From Acidobacteriota bacterium (GTDB lineage Bacteria > Acidobacteriota > Terriglobia > Bryobacterales > Bryobacteraceae), in contig JAFLBB010000044.1 of NCBI GenBank assembly GCA_017304135.1, forward strand, positions 1 through 37,526: DNA of 37,526 nucleotides, given 5' to 3'. The notes under the pieces are model-generated. The model was given only the letters and a program-made list of their open reading frames with translations. It ran no database searches and had not been told where the DNA came from. Positions 1-6,961 of the stretch are shown here, piece after piece (position 1 is the first letter of the stretch; every line of letters begins with the position of its first letter). The position numbers and the translations under genes are program-made.

Positions 1-78
1 CACGCCAACCCCGACAGCCACGCCAACCCCGACAGCCACGCCAACCCCGACAGCCACGCCAACCCCGACAGCCACGCC
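1..78 (+). repeat. 18-bp in-frame tandem repeat (HANPDS), 4.3 copies
   Basis: The unit CACGCCAACCCCGACAGC occurs four times without a mismatch (1-18, 19-36, 37-54, 55-72), followed by the first 6 bases of a fifth copy. It encodes the hexapeptide His-Ala-Asn-Pro-Asp-Ser in the frame of the surrounding gene. The array runs off the window edge, so its true length is unknown. Perfect copies suggest recent expansion or active slippage. Confidence 0.95.
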
Positions 79-1497
79 GAGTTCACCACCCGCGCCGGCG
101 AAGAGTGGCTCAACGCCCTCCACCAACGCCTGCTCGCCAACTCCCCCACCGTCGAACAACTCGCCGGTGGCGACGAGCCCTGGGAGTTCACCCTCTCCGA
201 AGCCGGAGCCGCCCGCGAAGGCTGGCGCACCGGCGCCGGCAGCTTCGGCACAGCCTTCCGCAACATCCAACCCGGCACTCCCTGGACCGCTCCCGCCCTC
301 CGCCTCCGCCGCAACTTCCGCTTCGCCCCCTCCGCCGCCGAGCCCTATCTCCTCCACTGGGCCATTCGCGGCGCTCAACTCGACATCCGCCTCAACGGCG
401 AGCTCGTCCTGCAGGCCAACGGCGACGGTCCTGAAGGCGCGGCCTTCCTCTCACTCAAGGGCCTCCCCGCCCTCCGCGGCGGCGACAACCTGATCACCAT
501 CGACGCCCGCCGCGCCCCCAACTCCCCCCACGCCGCCTTCGACGCCCGCCTCATCGCCGTCACTGGCGACAAACTCGCCTTCGCCGACCCCCAACTCACC
601 CGCCGTCCCGAATACCCGCTCACCGCACTCGACAACGGCGCCGCCAGCCTCACCCTGCTCGCTCCGCTCTTCACCCACATCCGCGGCCCACGCGGACGCC
701 CCGCTACGGTTCCCCCCTCCATCACCTTCCTCCGCGACCTCGGCCCCGCCACCCCCGAGCAGGCCTACTATGCCCTGCTCTCGGCCCGCTCCACCGGCTT
801 CGATGGCGTCGCCCTGCGCCTGGCCGCCTCCACCCCCGCCCAGCGCGAAGAATCGGAGCTGACGATCCGAAACATCCAGGAGTGGATGAACGCCCAGCCC
901 GGCCCCGCGCCCCAACTTCACATCACCGGCCTCACCGCCCCCGACTTTGCCGCCAAAGGCCCGCGCGCCTCGCTCTTCTTTCAACCCACCCCCGAAAAGC
1001 CCACGCCCCCCGCCGCCGTCGCCCTCACCGGCTTCCCCGGCTCCGCCGGCGCCTGGCTCGATCACCTCCGCCTCCTCCTCCAGGCCGCCCAAAGCCAGTG
1101 GCCCCTCCATGTCGAAGCCGCCACCCCCAACCTCTTCGCCTACGCCACCTATCTGCTCGGCGTCGAATCGCGCTCCCCCTCGGCCCCCGTCCGCCTAGCC
1201 CTCCCCCTCGCGGAACTCGACGAACACCTCTTCTGGCCCATCGGTGAACCCACCGAAACCACCCCACCCGCGCAACTCGACCGCATGAAAGCTCCTGGCA
1301 CGGCCATCTACCAGCGCCGCTTCGCCAACGGCCTCGTCGCCGTCAACCCCGGCGGCCTAGCCCAGACCCTTCGCCTCGACACCTCGCTCCTCGACCCCGC
1401 CACCCGCCTCGTCTCCCAGCGCTTCGAACTCCCCCCACGCTCGGCCAAAATCCTCCTCCGCCCCGGCACGCCCGGTTTGGCAGACCGGATGCAGTAA
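1..1497 (+). CDS. Putative glycoside hydrolase-type protein, 3' part only
   Basis: The reading frame is open from the first base of the window to the TAA at 1495-1497, so the N-terminus and probably a catalytic domain lie to the left. The visible 498 codons begin with four perfect His-Ala-Asn-Pro-Asp-Ser repeats. A region at codons ~75-185 reads like a beta-sandwich, galactose-binding-type module: a row of Arg/Phe strands, then LNGELV, then GGDNLITID. At the C-terminus, codons ~430-490 (YQRRFANGLVAVNPGG, then a run ending in PPRSAKILL) resemble the terminal beta-domain of many bacterial glycosidases. No catalytic motif is visible in this part. The family is inferred from the fold-like pattern only; it could be another secreted carbohydrate-binding protein. 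An internal ATG at 886 is not a convincing start, because coding character continues without a break upstream of it. Confidence 0.6.
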   Translation, partial: HANPDSHANPDSHANPDSHANPDSHAEFTTRAGEEWLNALHQRLLANSPTVEQLAGGDEPWEFTLSEAGAAREGWRTGAGSFGTAFRNIQPGTPWTAPALRLRRNFRFAPSAAEPYLLHWAIRGAQLDIRLNGELVLQANGDGPEGAAFLSLKGLPALRGGDNLITIDARRAPNSPHAAFDARLIAVTGDKLAFADPQLTRRPEYPLTALDNGAASLTLLAPLFTHIRGPRGRPATVPPSITFLRDLGPATPEQAYYALLSARSTGFDGVALRLAASTPAQREESELTIRNIQEWMNAQPGPAPQLHITGLTAPDFAAKGPRASLFFQPTPEKPTPPAAVALTGFPGSAGAWLDHLRLLLQAAQSQWPLHVEAATPNLFAYATYLLGVESRSPSAPVRLALPLAELDEHLFWPIGEPTETTPPAQLDRMKAPGTAIYQRRFANGLVAVNPGGLAQTLRLDTSLLDPATRLVSQRFELPPRSAKILLRPGTPGLADRMQ

Positions 1498-1511
1498 ATT
1501 CGCCTTCTGGG

Positions 1512-1518
1512 AAGGAGG
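1512..1518 (+). promoter_or_regulatory. Shine-Dalgarno for the DoxX fusion gene
   Basis: AAGGAGG lies 6 bases before the GTG at 1525. This strong site, just after the preceding stop codon, fixes the GTG as the start. Confidence 0.8.
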
Positions 1519-1524
1519 GCGCGC

Positions 1525-3003
1525 GTGTCAAGAGTTGAATACCTGGCCGCCATGGTCCGCATCGTCATCGGCTGGCACTTCCTCTACGAAGGCCTGGTCA
1601 AACTGATGTACCCCGGTTGGACTTCCGCCGGCTACCTCAAGGGCAGCGTCGGGCCGTTCAGTAGCCTGTTCCAGTGGCTGGGCGCGCAGACTTCGCTCAT
1701 GCCGGTAGTCGATTTCCTCAACATATGGGGGCTCATTGCCGTGGGTCTTGGCCTCATGTTGGGTGTGCTTACGCGCACCGCCGCGGCAGGCGGCGTGGTG
1801 ATGCTCCTCACTTACTACCTCTCCTACCCGCCCCTGTTCGCTCCCGTCGGCGGCGGCAACGGCGACGGCCACTTCCTCCTCGTCAACCGCAACCTCATCG
1901 AGATCTTCGCCCTCGTCCTGGTCGCTTCCCTCCCCAGCACGCGCTTCGGTCTCGACGCCCTGGCCCGTCTCCGCTCGGGTGTCGCCGCTGGAGCGGCCAA
2001 CCTCGCCGGCGCCTCTCGCCGCGAAGTGTTGGCCGCGCTGGCCGGCGTGCCCGTCCTCGGCGCCTTCGTCTGGAGCGTCTTTCGCAAGCACGGCTACCGC
2101 AGCTTCGAAGAGATGAACCTCACCCGCCGCACCGTGGAAGGCAACAAGGCCACTGCCGGAGCCACCATCCGCAGCTTCTCGTTCACCAGCGTGCGCGACC
2201 TCAAGGGCCGCCTCCCCATGGGCCAGATCAAGGGCCTCCCCTTCAGCCGCATGATCCTCGGCGGCAACCTCATCGGCGGCTGGGCCCACGCCCGCGACCT
2301 CATCTACGTCTCCAAGCTCGTCAAGGCTTACCACCACCGCGAGAAGATCTTCGAGACCTTCGCCATCGCCGAACAGTGCGGCGTCAACGCCATCCTTACC
2401 AACCCGCTGCTGTGCGACACCATCAACGACTACTGGCGCAACGGCGGCAAGATCAAGTTCATCTCCGATTGCGGCGGCAAGGACGTGCTGGCCATGATCC
2501 AGCGCTCGATTGACCGCGGCGCGGCGGCCTGCTACATCCAGGGCGCCGTCGCCGACGAACTCGTCGCCAAGGGCCGCTTCGACACCATCGCCGCCGGGCT
2601 CGACCTCATCCGCAAGAACGGCCTCCCCGCCGGCATCGGTGGCCACAAGCTGGCCACCATCCAGGGCTGCGTCGACAAGGGCCTCCGCCCTGACTTCTGG
2701 ATGAAGACGCTGCACACCTGCAACTACTGGTCAGCCCAGCCCAAGGATGAGCACGACAACATCTGGTGCACCGATCCCGCCGAGACCGCCGCCTACATGC
2801 GCGGCCTCAAGGAACCCTGGATCGCCTTCAAGGTCCTCGCCGCCGGAGCCCTCAAACCCGAGGCCGGCTTCCGCTACGCCTTCGAGCAGGGCGCCGACTT
2901 CATCTGCGTCGGCATGTACGACTTCCAGGTGGTCGACGACGTCAACATCGCCCTCAGCGTGTTGAACGGCAACCTCGTGCGCCAGCGCGAGTGGTTCAGC
3001 TAG
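1525..3003 (+). CDS. DoxX-family membrane domain fused to a TIM-barrel-like domain
   Basis: A 492-residue protein starting at GTG behind a perfect AAGGAGG. Residues 1-147 form a DoxX-type module with about four hydrophobic helices (around 10-22, 62-82, 86-104, 125-137). Residues 164-186 (SRREVLAALAG followed by a hydrophobic run) look like a Tat-type leader or an extra membrane segment in the middle of the chain. Residues ~215-492 form a soluble domain with barrel-like strand signatures (ILGGNLIGG, KIKFISDCGG, PAGIGGHKL, FICVGMYDF). I recall similar stand-alone TIM-barrel proteins of unknown function in planctomycetes and acidobacteria. The simplest reading is a fusion of a DoxX protein with a formerly separate Tat-exported protein. 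DoxX relatives take part in redox and quinone-linked membrane complexes; the substrate here is unknown. The gene sits 27 bases after the preceding gene. Confidence 0.75.
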   Translation: MSRVEYLAAMVRIVIGWHFLYEGLVKLMYPGWTSAGYLKGSVGPFSSLFQWLGAQTSLMPVVDFLNIWGLIAVGLGLMLGVLTRTAAAGGVVMLLTYYLSYPPLFAPVGGGNGDGHFLLVNRNLIEIFALVLVASLPSTRFGLDALARLRSGVAAGAANLAGASRREVLAALAGVPVLGAFVWSVFRKHGYRSFEEMNLTRRTVEGNKATAGATIRSFSFTSVRDLKGRLPMGQIKGLPFSRMILGGNLIGGWAHARDLIYVSKLVKAYHHREKIFETFAIAEQCGVNAILTNPLLCDTINDYWRNGGKIKFISDCGGKDVLAMIQRSIDRGAAACYIQGAVADELVAKGRFDTIAAGLDLIRKNGLPAGIGGHKLATIQGCVDKGLRPDFWMKTLHTCNYWSAQPKDEHDNIWCTDPAETAAYMRGLKEPWIAFKVLAAGALKPEAGFRYAFEQGADFICVGMYDFQVVDDVNIALSVLNGNLVRQREWFS

Positions 3004-3019
3004 GGGTGAGTGGTTCAGC
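2989..3019 (+). repeat. Short direct repeat across the stop codon
   Basis: GAGTGGTTCAGC occurs at 2989-3000, as the last codons of the DoxX fusion gene, and again at 3008-3019 just after its TAG. The 19-base period looks like a small tandem duplication of the gene end. Confidence 0.8.
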
Positions 3020-3032
3020 CAGGAAGGCGAGG

Positions 3033-3593
3033 CTACTCCTCCTCTGGGTCGCCCGCCTCGGTCCCATCGAGTTCATCCGCTTGTTCGGAATGCCGCCGCA
3101 GCGCTTGAATACTCGCCGCGCTGGAAAACCCCGCATACCGCAGCCGCCGGAACGCCGCCGCCAGGTTCTTCGGCTCGGCCAGGTACTCCGGCAACACCTT
3201 CCCGCGGAACTTCCGCGCCAGGTATTGCTCGATCAGCGCCACCTCGTCGGTCCCCTCGAAGACCTTGGCCACGGCCTTCTCGGCCTGATTCGCGTCCACG
3301 TTGCGCGCCCGCAGATCGCGCATCACGCGCTGCTTGCCATGCCCCCGGCTCTCCAGCCGCGCCGAAGCATACCCCTCGGCAAACCGGGCGTCGTCGACGT
3401 AGCCGTACTCGCGCAGCTTGGCCACCACGGCGTCGATGACCGCCGCCGACTCGGCCCGCCGCCTCAGCCGCGTCCGCAACTCGCGTTCGGTCTGCGCCTT
3501 CACGCTGAGTGACTTCAGCGCGTATTCGAGCAGCTTCGGCTCATCCAGTTGCGGCGGCGCGGCACGCTTGGTGGCAGCTTTTTTGAAACCCAT
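3033..3593 (-). CDS. recX: Regulatory protein RecX
   Basis: A 186-residue, highly charged, helical protein. The RecX core is clear: LLEYALKSLSVKAQTERELRTRL near residues 21-43, then the VVAKLREYGYVDDARFAEGY stretch (56-75) and SRGHGKQRVMRDLRARNV (82-99), followed by the second and third repeats of the RecX helical triplet. RecX binds RecA filaments in the cytoplasm and limits recombinase and co-protease activity. The usual partner recA is not in this window. The gene is transcribed away from the ytxH-like gene with a 61-base spacer and ends close to the convergent DoxX fusion gene. The acidic Asp/Glu-rich tail (residues 172-186) and basic N-terminus are outside the core. The ATG at 3593 is preceded by an AGGTAGAG-type site. 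Confidence 0.9.
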   Translation of the reverse strand: MGFKKAATKRAAPPQLDEPKLLEYALKSLSVKAQTERELRTRLRRRAESAAVIDAVVAKLREYGYVDDARFAEGYASARLESRGHGKQRVMRDLRARNVDANQAEKAVAKVFEGTDEVALIEQYLARKFRGKVLPEYLAEPKNLAAAFRRLRYAGFSSAASIQALRRHSEQADELDGTEAGDPEEE

Positions 3594-3599
3594 CTCTAC

Positions 3600-3629
3600 C
3601 TGACATCCCTCATACTACTGGAGTAAACT
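3600..3629 (+). promoter_or_regulatory. Candidate sigma70-type promoter for the ytxH-like gene
   Basis: CTGACA at 3600-3605 (5 of 6 to the -35 consensus) and TAAACT at 3624-3629 (4 of 6 to the -10) are 18 bases apart in the divergent recX/ytxH spacer. A direct repeat ACTGGAG (3617-3623 and 3627-3633, 10-base period) overlaps the -10 region and could be an operator. This is pattern matching only. Confidence 0.35.
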
Positions 3630-3654
3630 GGAGACACCAAGAAAGGATTTCACC

Positions 3655-3951
3655 ATGGACGAAGATAAGAAGCTTTCGTATTTCTTCCTCGGAATGGGAA
3701 TCGGCGTTGCTGTGGGGATCCTGTTTGCCCCCAAGTCGGGCGAAGAGACCCGTGAACTCATCCGCTCCAAGGCCGGCGAGAGCAAAGAATTTCTGAAGCG
3801 GCGCGGCGAGGAAGCCCGCGAATCGGCCACTGAATGGGTAGAGCGTGGACGCACCGCCGTGGGCCGCCAGAAAGAACAGCTTTCGGCCGCCGTCGAAGCC
3901 GGCAAGCAGGCCTATCGCGAAGCCGTCACCGGCGACGCCGAGATGGGCTGA
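3655..3951 (+). CDS. YtxH domain-containing small membrane protein
   Basis: A 98-residue protein with a YtxH/gas-vesicle-like architecture. A short charged N-terminus (MDEDKK) leads into one glycine-rich membrane helix (residues ~8-25, FFLGMGIGVAVGILFAPKSG). A long amphipathic helix rich in Glu, Arg and Ala follows (30-90). The LFAPKSGEETRELI motif right after the membrane helix is typical of YtxH proteins. Members are small envelope or stress-associated proteins of unknown biochemical role. AAAGGA about 6 bases before the ATG supports the start. The next gene, 78 bases downstream on the same strand, also encodes a one-helix membrane protein with a long helical tail, so the two probably form a pair. 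Confidence 0.8.
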   Translation: MDEDKKLSYFFLGMGIGVAVGILFAPKSGEETRELIRSKAGESKEFLKRRGEEARESATEWVERGRTAVGRQKEQLSAAVEAGKQAYREAVTGDAEMG

Positions 3952-4029
3952 GGTTCGTCTCTCAGGTGAATTTCCGCGCCGCCTAATGACCATGGGCGGC
4001 GCAACCGATCATAAAGGCAGGGACTGCGC

Positions 4030-4536
4030 ATGGATCCGCAAATCAGCAACGTAATCGTCTCCATCGCGATGTGCATCGTCGCGGTCGCGGTGCTGTTTCA
4101 GGCCGCCATGGTCTTTGGCATGTACAAGGCGGCCAAGGAACTGCGCGACAAGATGAACGTGTTCCTGCCCAAGGCCGAAGTGCTGCTCGGCTCGGCTGAA
4201 CAGTCGCTCAACGAAAGCCGCGCCGAAATCAAGGACATCACCACCAAGGCGCGCACCATGATGGATGCCGCCCAAACCCAGCTCACCCGCATCGACACCG
4301 TCGTCACCGATGCCACCGGCCGCGCCAAGGTCCAACTGGAGCGCGTCGAGATGATCGTCGACGATACCCTCAGCCGTGTCCACGGCACGGTCATGGAGTT
4401 GAACGACGGTGTGTTGAAGCCGGTCCGCGAAGTGAATGCGCTCGCCCTGGGCGTGCGCGCCGCGCTCAGCTCCTTGCTCAAGGGCGGCCGGCCGTCGGTG
4501 GCGCAGGCCACCGCCGACGAAGAGATGTTTATTTGA
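4030..4536 (+). CDS. DUF948-like membrane-anchored helical protein
   Basis: A 168-residue protein with one N-terminal membrane helix (residues ~7-30) followed by a long, almost uninterrupted amphipathic helix (35-150) with repeated Thr/Asp/Val-rich heptads. This layout resembles DUF948 proteins, which often lie next to YtxH proteins as here, but I cannot confirm the family by eye. No enzymatic motif is visible. A structural or scaffolding role at the inner membrane is likely. A purine-rich AAAGGCAGGG precedes the ATG. The gene ends 43 bases before the CpsB-type phosphatase, and that gap is filled with GC-rich inverted repeats. Confidence 0.6.
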   Translation: MDPQISNVIVSIAMCIVAVAVLFQAAMVFGMYKAAKELRDKMNVFLPKAEVLLGSAEQSLNESRAEIKDITTKARTMMDAAQTQLTRIDTVVTDATGRAKVQLERVEMIVDDTLSRVHGTVMELNDGVLKPVREVNALALGVRAALSSLLKGGRPSVAQATADEEMFI

Positions 4537-4538
4537 GG

Positions 4539-4571
4539 GGGGATTCTCCCCATCCCAACCCTGGGGCCCCA
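4539..4571 (+). promoter_or_regulatory. GC-rich hairpin and palindrome before the phosphatase start
   Basis: GGGGA-TTC-TCCCC (4539-4551) can form a 5-bp stem, and TGGGGCCCCA (4562-4571) is a perfect 10-bp palindrome ending 8 bases before the ATG at 4580. No purine-rich ribosome site exists between the palindrome and the ATG. There is no U-tract, so this is not a standard intrinsic terminator. It may modulate translation of the downstream gene. Confidence 0.4.
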
Positions 4572-4579
4572 TCCCCGCA

Positions 4580-5365
4580 ATGATTGACGTCCACTCCCAC
4601 ATCCTCCACGGGCTGGACGACGGTGCGGCCACCTTCGACGTAAGCCTGGCCATGGTCCGGCTCGCCGCCGAATGGGGCACCACCGACATCGTCGCTTCTC
4701 CCCACTCCAACCTCGAATATAAGTTCGACCCCGCCGTGGTCGAATCCCGCCTCGCTGAACTGCGCGAAGCCGCCGGCGATTCCGCCCCCCGCCTCCACTA
4801 CGGCTGCGACTTCCACCTCTCCTTCGACAACATCCAGGATGCCGTCGCCCACCCCAACAAGTACACCATCAACCACGGCCGCTACCTGCTGGTCGAATTC
4901 AGTGACCTCGTCATCTTCCCCAACACCACCGAGATCTTCGCCCGCCTCCTCGACGCCGGCATGATCCCCGTGATCACCCACCCCGAGCGCAACACGCTGC
5001 TCCAGCAGAAGCTCGACAAGCTGCGCGAATGGGCCGCTATGGGCTGCCTGCTCCAGGTCACCGCGCAGTCGTTCAACGGCCGCTTCGGACGCCGCGCCGA
5101 ACGCTTCAGCCGCATCCTGCTCGACGACGGCCTCATCCACGTCGTCGCCAGCGACGCCCACGACACCCAGCACCGCCCGCCCAACCTCGGCGAAGCCTAT
5201 GAGTGGCTGGCCCGCGAGAAATCAGAAGCCCTCGCCGAACGCCTCTGCGTTGCCAACCCCGGCGCCGTCATCCGCAGCGAGGCGCTGCCCGATCCCGCTA
5301 CCATCCTGGCGCCCGGAGCCGCCCCGGCAACCGGCCGCCGGAAGTGGTATCAATTTTGGAAGTAG
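4580..5365 (+). CDS. CpsB/CapC (YwqE)-type PHP-domain tyrosine-protein phosphatase
   Basis: A 261-residue PHP-fold metal-dependent phosphatase. The metal-binding motifs are all present: DVHSHILHGLDDG (residues 3-15), SPHSN (40-44), THPERN (133-138) and SDAHD (191-195). This is the CpsB/YwqE pattern. These enzymes dephosphorylate the tyrosine tail of BY-kinases that control capsule and exopolysaccharide export in the cytoplasm. The length is close to the family's ~250. Where relatives often have a GEE-type metal motif, this protein reads GCDFHL (75-80), a deviation to note. No BY-kinase is in this window. I chose the ATG at 4580 because the conserved motif begins two codons later and the in-frame extension upstream overlaps the previous gene in another frame. 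The Memo-AMMECR1 gene follows within 6 bases. Confidence 0.85.
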   Translation: MIDVHSHILHGLDDGAATFDVSLAMVRLAAEWGTTDIVASPHSNLEYKFDPAVVESRLAELREAAGDSAPRLHYGCDFHLSFDNIQDAVAHPNKYTINHGRYLLVEFSDLVIFPNTTEIFARLLDAGMIPVITHPERNTLLQQKLDKLREWAAMGCLLQVTAQSFNGRFGRRAERFSRILLDDGLIHVVASDAHDTQHRPPNLGEAYEWLAREKSEALAERLCVANPGAVIRSEALPDPATILAPGAAPATGRRKWYQFWK

Positions 5366-5371
5366 AAGTTG

Positions 5372-6952
5372 ATGCGGCTTGCCTCCCTCGTCACCGCAGC
5401 GGCCCTCACCGCGGCCCTCACCGCCCCGGCGCAGGTCCACACCACGCCCATGTCCGGGCGCTGGTTCGCCGCTGATGCCGAGGGCCTGAACAAGCAGGTG
5501 GCCCAGGCCCACACGCTGGCCACAGCCCGCCAAGGCAATCTCACCCCGCGTCCCCACCTCGCCGGCCTCATCGTCCCCCACGCCGGCCTCGACTACTCCG
5601 GCGCCGTCGCCGCCGAAGCCTGGCAACTCGCCGCCGCCCACCCCCGCAACCGCACCATCATCCTCCTCGCCTTTTCCCACAAAGGCGGCCCGCGCGGCGT
5701 AGTCTCGCCCAAGGTCAGCGCCTACAAGACGCCGCTCGGAACCATCCCCGTCAACACCCGCGTTGCCGCCGAACTTGGCTTCCCCCAAGTGGCCGAAAGC
5801 GAGCTCTGCGACCACTCGCTCGAAAACCAGCTCCCCTTCCTTCATGGCATCGTCGGCCAAGCCGGCTTCGTCCCGCTCTACGTCGGCCCGCTCACCCCTT
5901 CCGAGCTCAACGCCGCCGCCAAAAAGCTCGCCCTCCGCGCCGCCCAGGGCGACCTCATCGTCGCCTCCAGCGACTTCACTCACCACGGCCCAGGCTACGG
6001 CTACCAACCCTTCTCACAAAACGACACCCTCCCCGAACAACTCCGCGACCGCGCCCTGGAAGCCTTCGAGCACATCGGCTCGCTCGACGTCCCGCTCTTT
6101 GACCGTTTCCTCGCCGAAACCGGCGACACCATTTGCGGAGTCCACCCCATCCGCCTCCTCATGGCCTCCCTCCACGCCGCCCGCCTCCCCCACGGCCGCG
6201 TCTATATGACCACGCTCGATTACGTCAACTCCGGCCAGCTCACCCGCGACTGGACCCTTGCCGTCAGCTATGGCGCGTTGGCCTTTCACCCCGCCCAGTC
6301 CTTCGCCGTCGCCGAGCCCGACCGCAACTCGCTGCTCGCCCACGCCCGCGCCGCGCTCGACTCCGGCAAGCCTTCCGCCGCGCCCTCGCCCGCCCACCTC
6401 AACCAGCGCACCGGCGTCTTCGTCACCCTCAAGAAAAAGGGCGAGTTGCGCGGCTGCATCGGCACGCTCTCCCCCCGCACCGCCCTTCCCGCCACCATCG
6501 CTGACCGCACCCTCGCCGCCGCCAAGTCCGATCCCCGCTTCCCTCCCTACACACCTGGCGAAGGCCCCGTCACCCTCGAACTCTCTCTCCTCACCCCGCT
6601 CCGCCGCCTGCCCAACTGGCGCGCCTGGCAACCCGGAATGGGCGCTGTCCTGATGGTGAAGGACACCAACGGCCAGCAGCAGGGCGGCCTCCTGCTGCCG
6701 CAAATCGCCACCGAAAACGGCTGGGGCCGCGACGAGTTCCTCAAAAACCTCTCACTCAAAGCCGGCGTCCCGCCCGATTCCTTCAAGCGCCGCGACGCCC
6801 GCCTCTATGTCTTCGAAGCCCAGGTCTTCGCTGAACCCGAGTCCGCCGCGAACGGGGCAAGCCCCGCCGCCGACGCCCCAAGCCCCGCCGCCAATGCCCC
6901 AAGCCCCGCAGCCAAAGCCCCAAGCCCCGCCGCCGCCCGGGCAGGGCATTAG
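5372..6952 (+). CDS. Exported AmmeMemoRadiSam B-A fusion (Memo domain + AMMECR1 domain)
   Basis: A 526-residue protein. Residues 1-21 form a signal peptide ending in Ala-Pro-Ala-Gln. Residues ~25-305 are a Memo domain; the likely metal ligands are kept: His70 (IVPHAG), His103 (FSHKG) and Cys255 (TICGVHP), plus Asp201 in SSDFTHHG. Residues ~312-488 are an AMMECR1 domain with the signature LRGCIG (359-364). The tail (495-522) holds heptapeptide repeats of the xAPSPAA type. In many bacteria and archaea these are separate proteins, systems A and B, next to a radical SAM protein. Here they are fused and apparently exported, and no radical SAM gene is in view. Function is unknown; Memo relatives resemble extradiol dioxygenases and bind metal. 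ATG 5372 is preferred over the TTG one codon earlier. Confidence 0.85.
   Translation: MRLASLVTAAALTAALTAPAQVHTTPMSGRWFAADAEGLNKQVAQAHTLATARQGNLTPRPHLAGLIVPHAGLDYSGAVAAEAWQLAAAHPRNRTIILLAFSHKGGPRGVVSPKVSAYKTPLGTIPVNTRVAAELGFPQVAESELCDHSLENQLPFLHGIVGQAGFVPLYVGPLTPSELNAAAKKLALRAAQGDLIVASSDFTHHGPGYGYQPFSQNDTLPEQLRDRALEAFEHIGSLDVPLFDRFLAETGDTICGVHPIRLLMASLHAARLPHGRVYMTTLDYVNSGQLTRDWTLAVSYGALAFHPAQSFAVAEPDRNSLLAHARAALDSGKPSAAPSPAHLNQRTGVFVTLKKKGELRGCIGTLSPRTALPATIADRTLAAAKSDPRFPPYTPGEGPVTLELSLLTPLRRLPNWRAWQPGMGAVLMVKDTNGQQQGGLLLPQIATENGWGRDEFLKNLSLKAGVPPDSFKRRDARLYVFEAQVFAEPESAANGASPAADAPSPAANAPSPAAKAPSPAAARAGH
6851..6934 (+). repeat. 21-bp in-frame tandem repeat encoding xAPSPAA, 4 copies
   Basis: Units at 6851-6871, 6872-6892, 6893-6913 and 6914-6934 share the core GCCCCAAGCCCCGCCGCC. 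The first codon varies (AAC, GAC, AAT, AAA), and the first copy has GGG GCA in place of GCC CCA. They encode a proline/alanine-rich tail on the Memo-AMMECR1 protein, of the kind seen in wall-spanning or linker segments. Confidence 0.9.
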
Positions 6953-6961
6953 ACTGAAAGG

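Noticed and set aside
1..78. Possible CRISPR array at the left edge
   Set aside because: The units are contiguous with no spacers and stay in frame with a coding region.
4539..4551. Intrinsic terminator after the DUF948-like gene
   Set aside because: The stem is only 5 bp and no U-tract follows.
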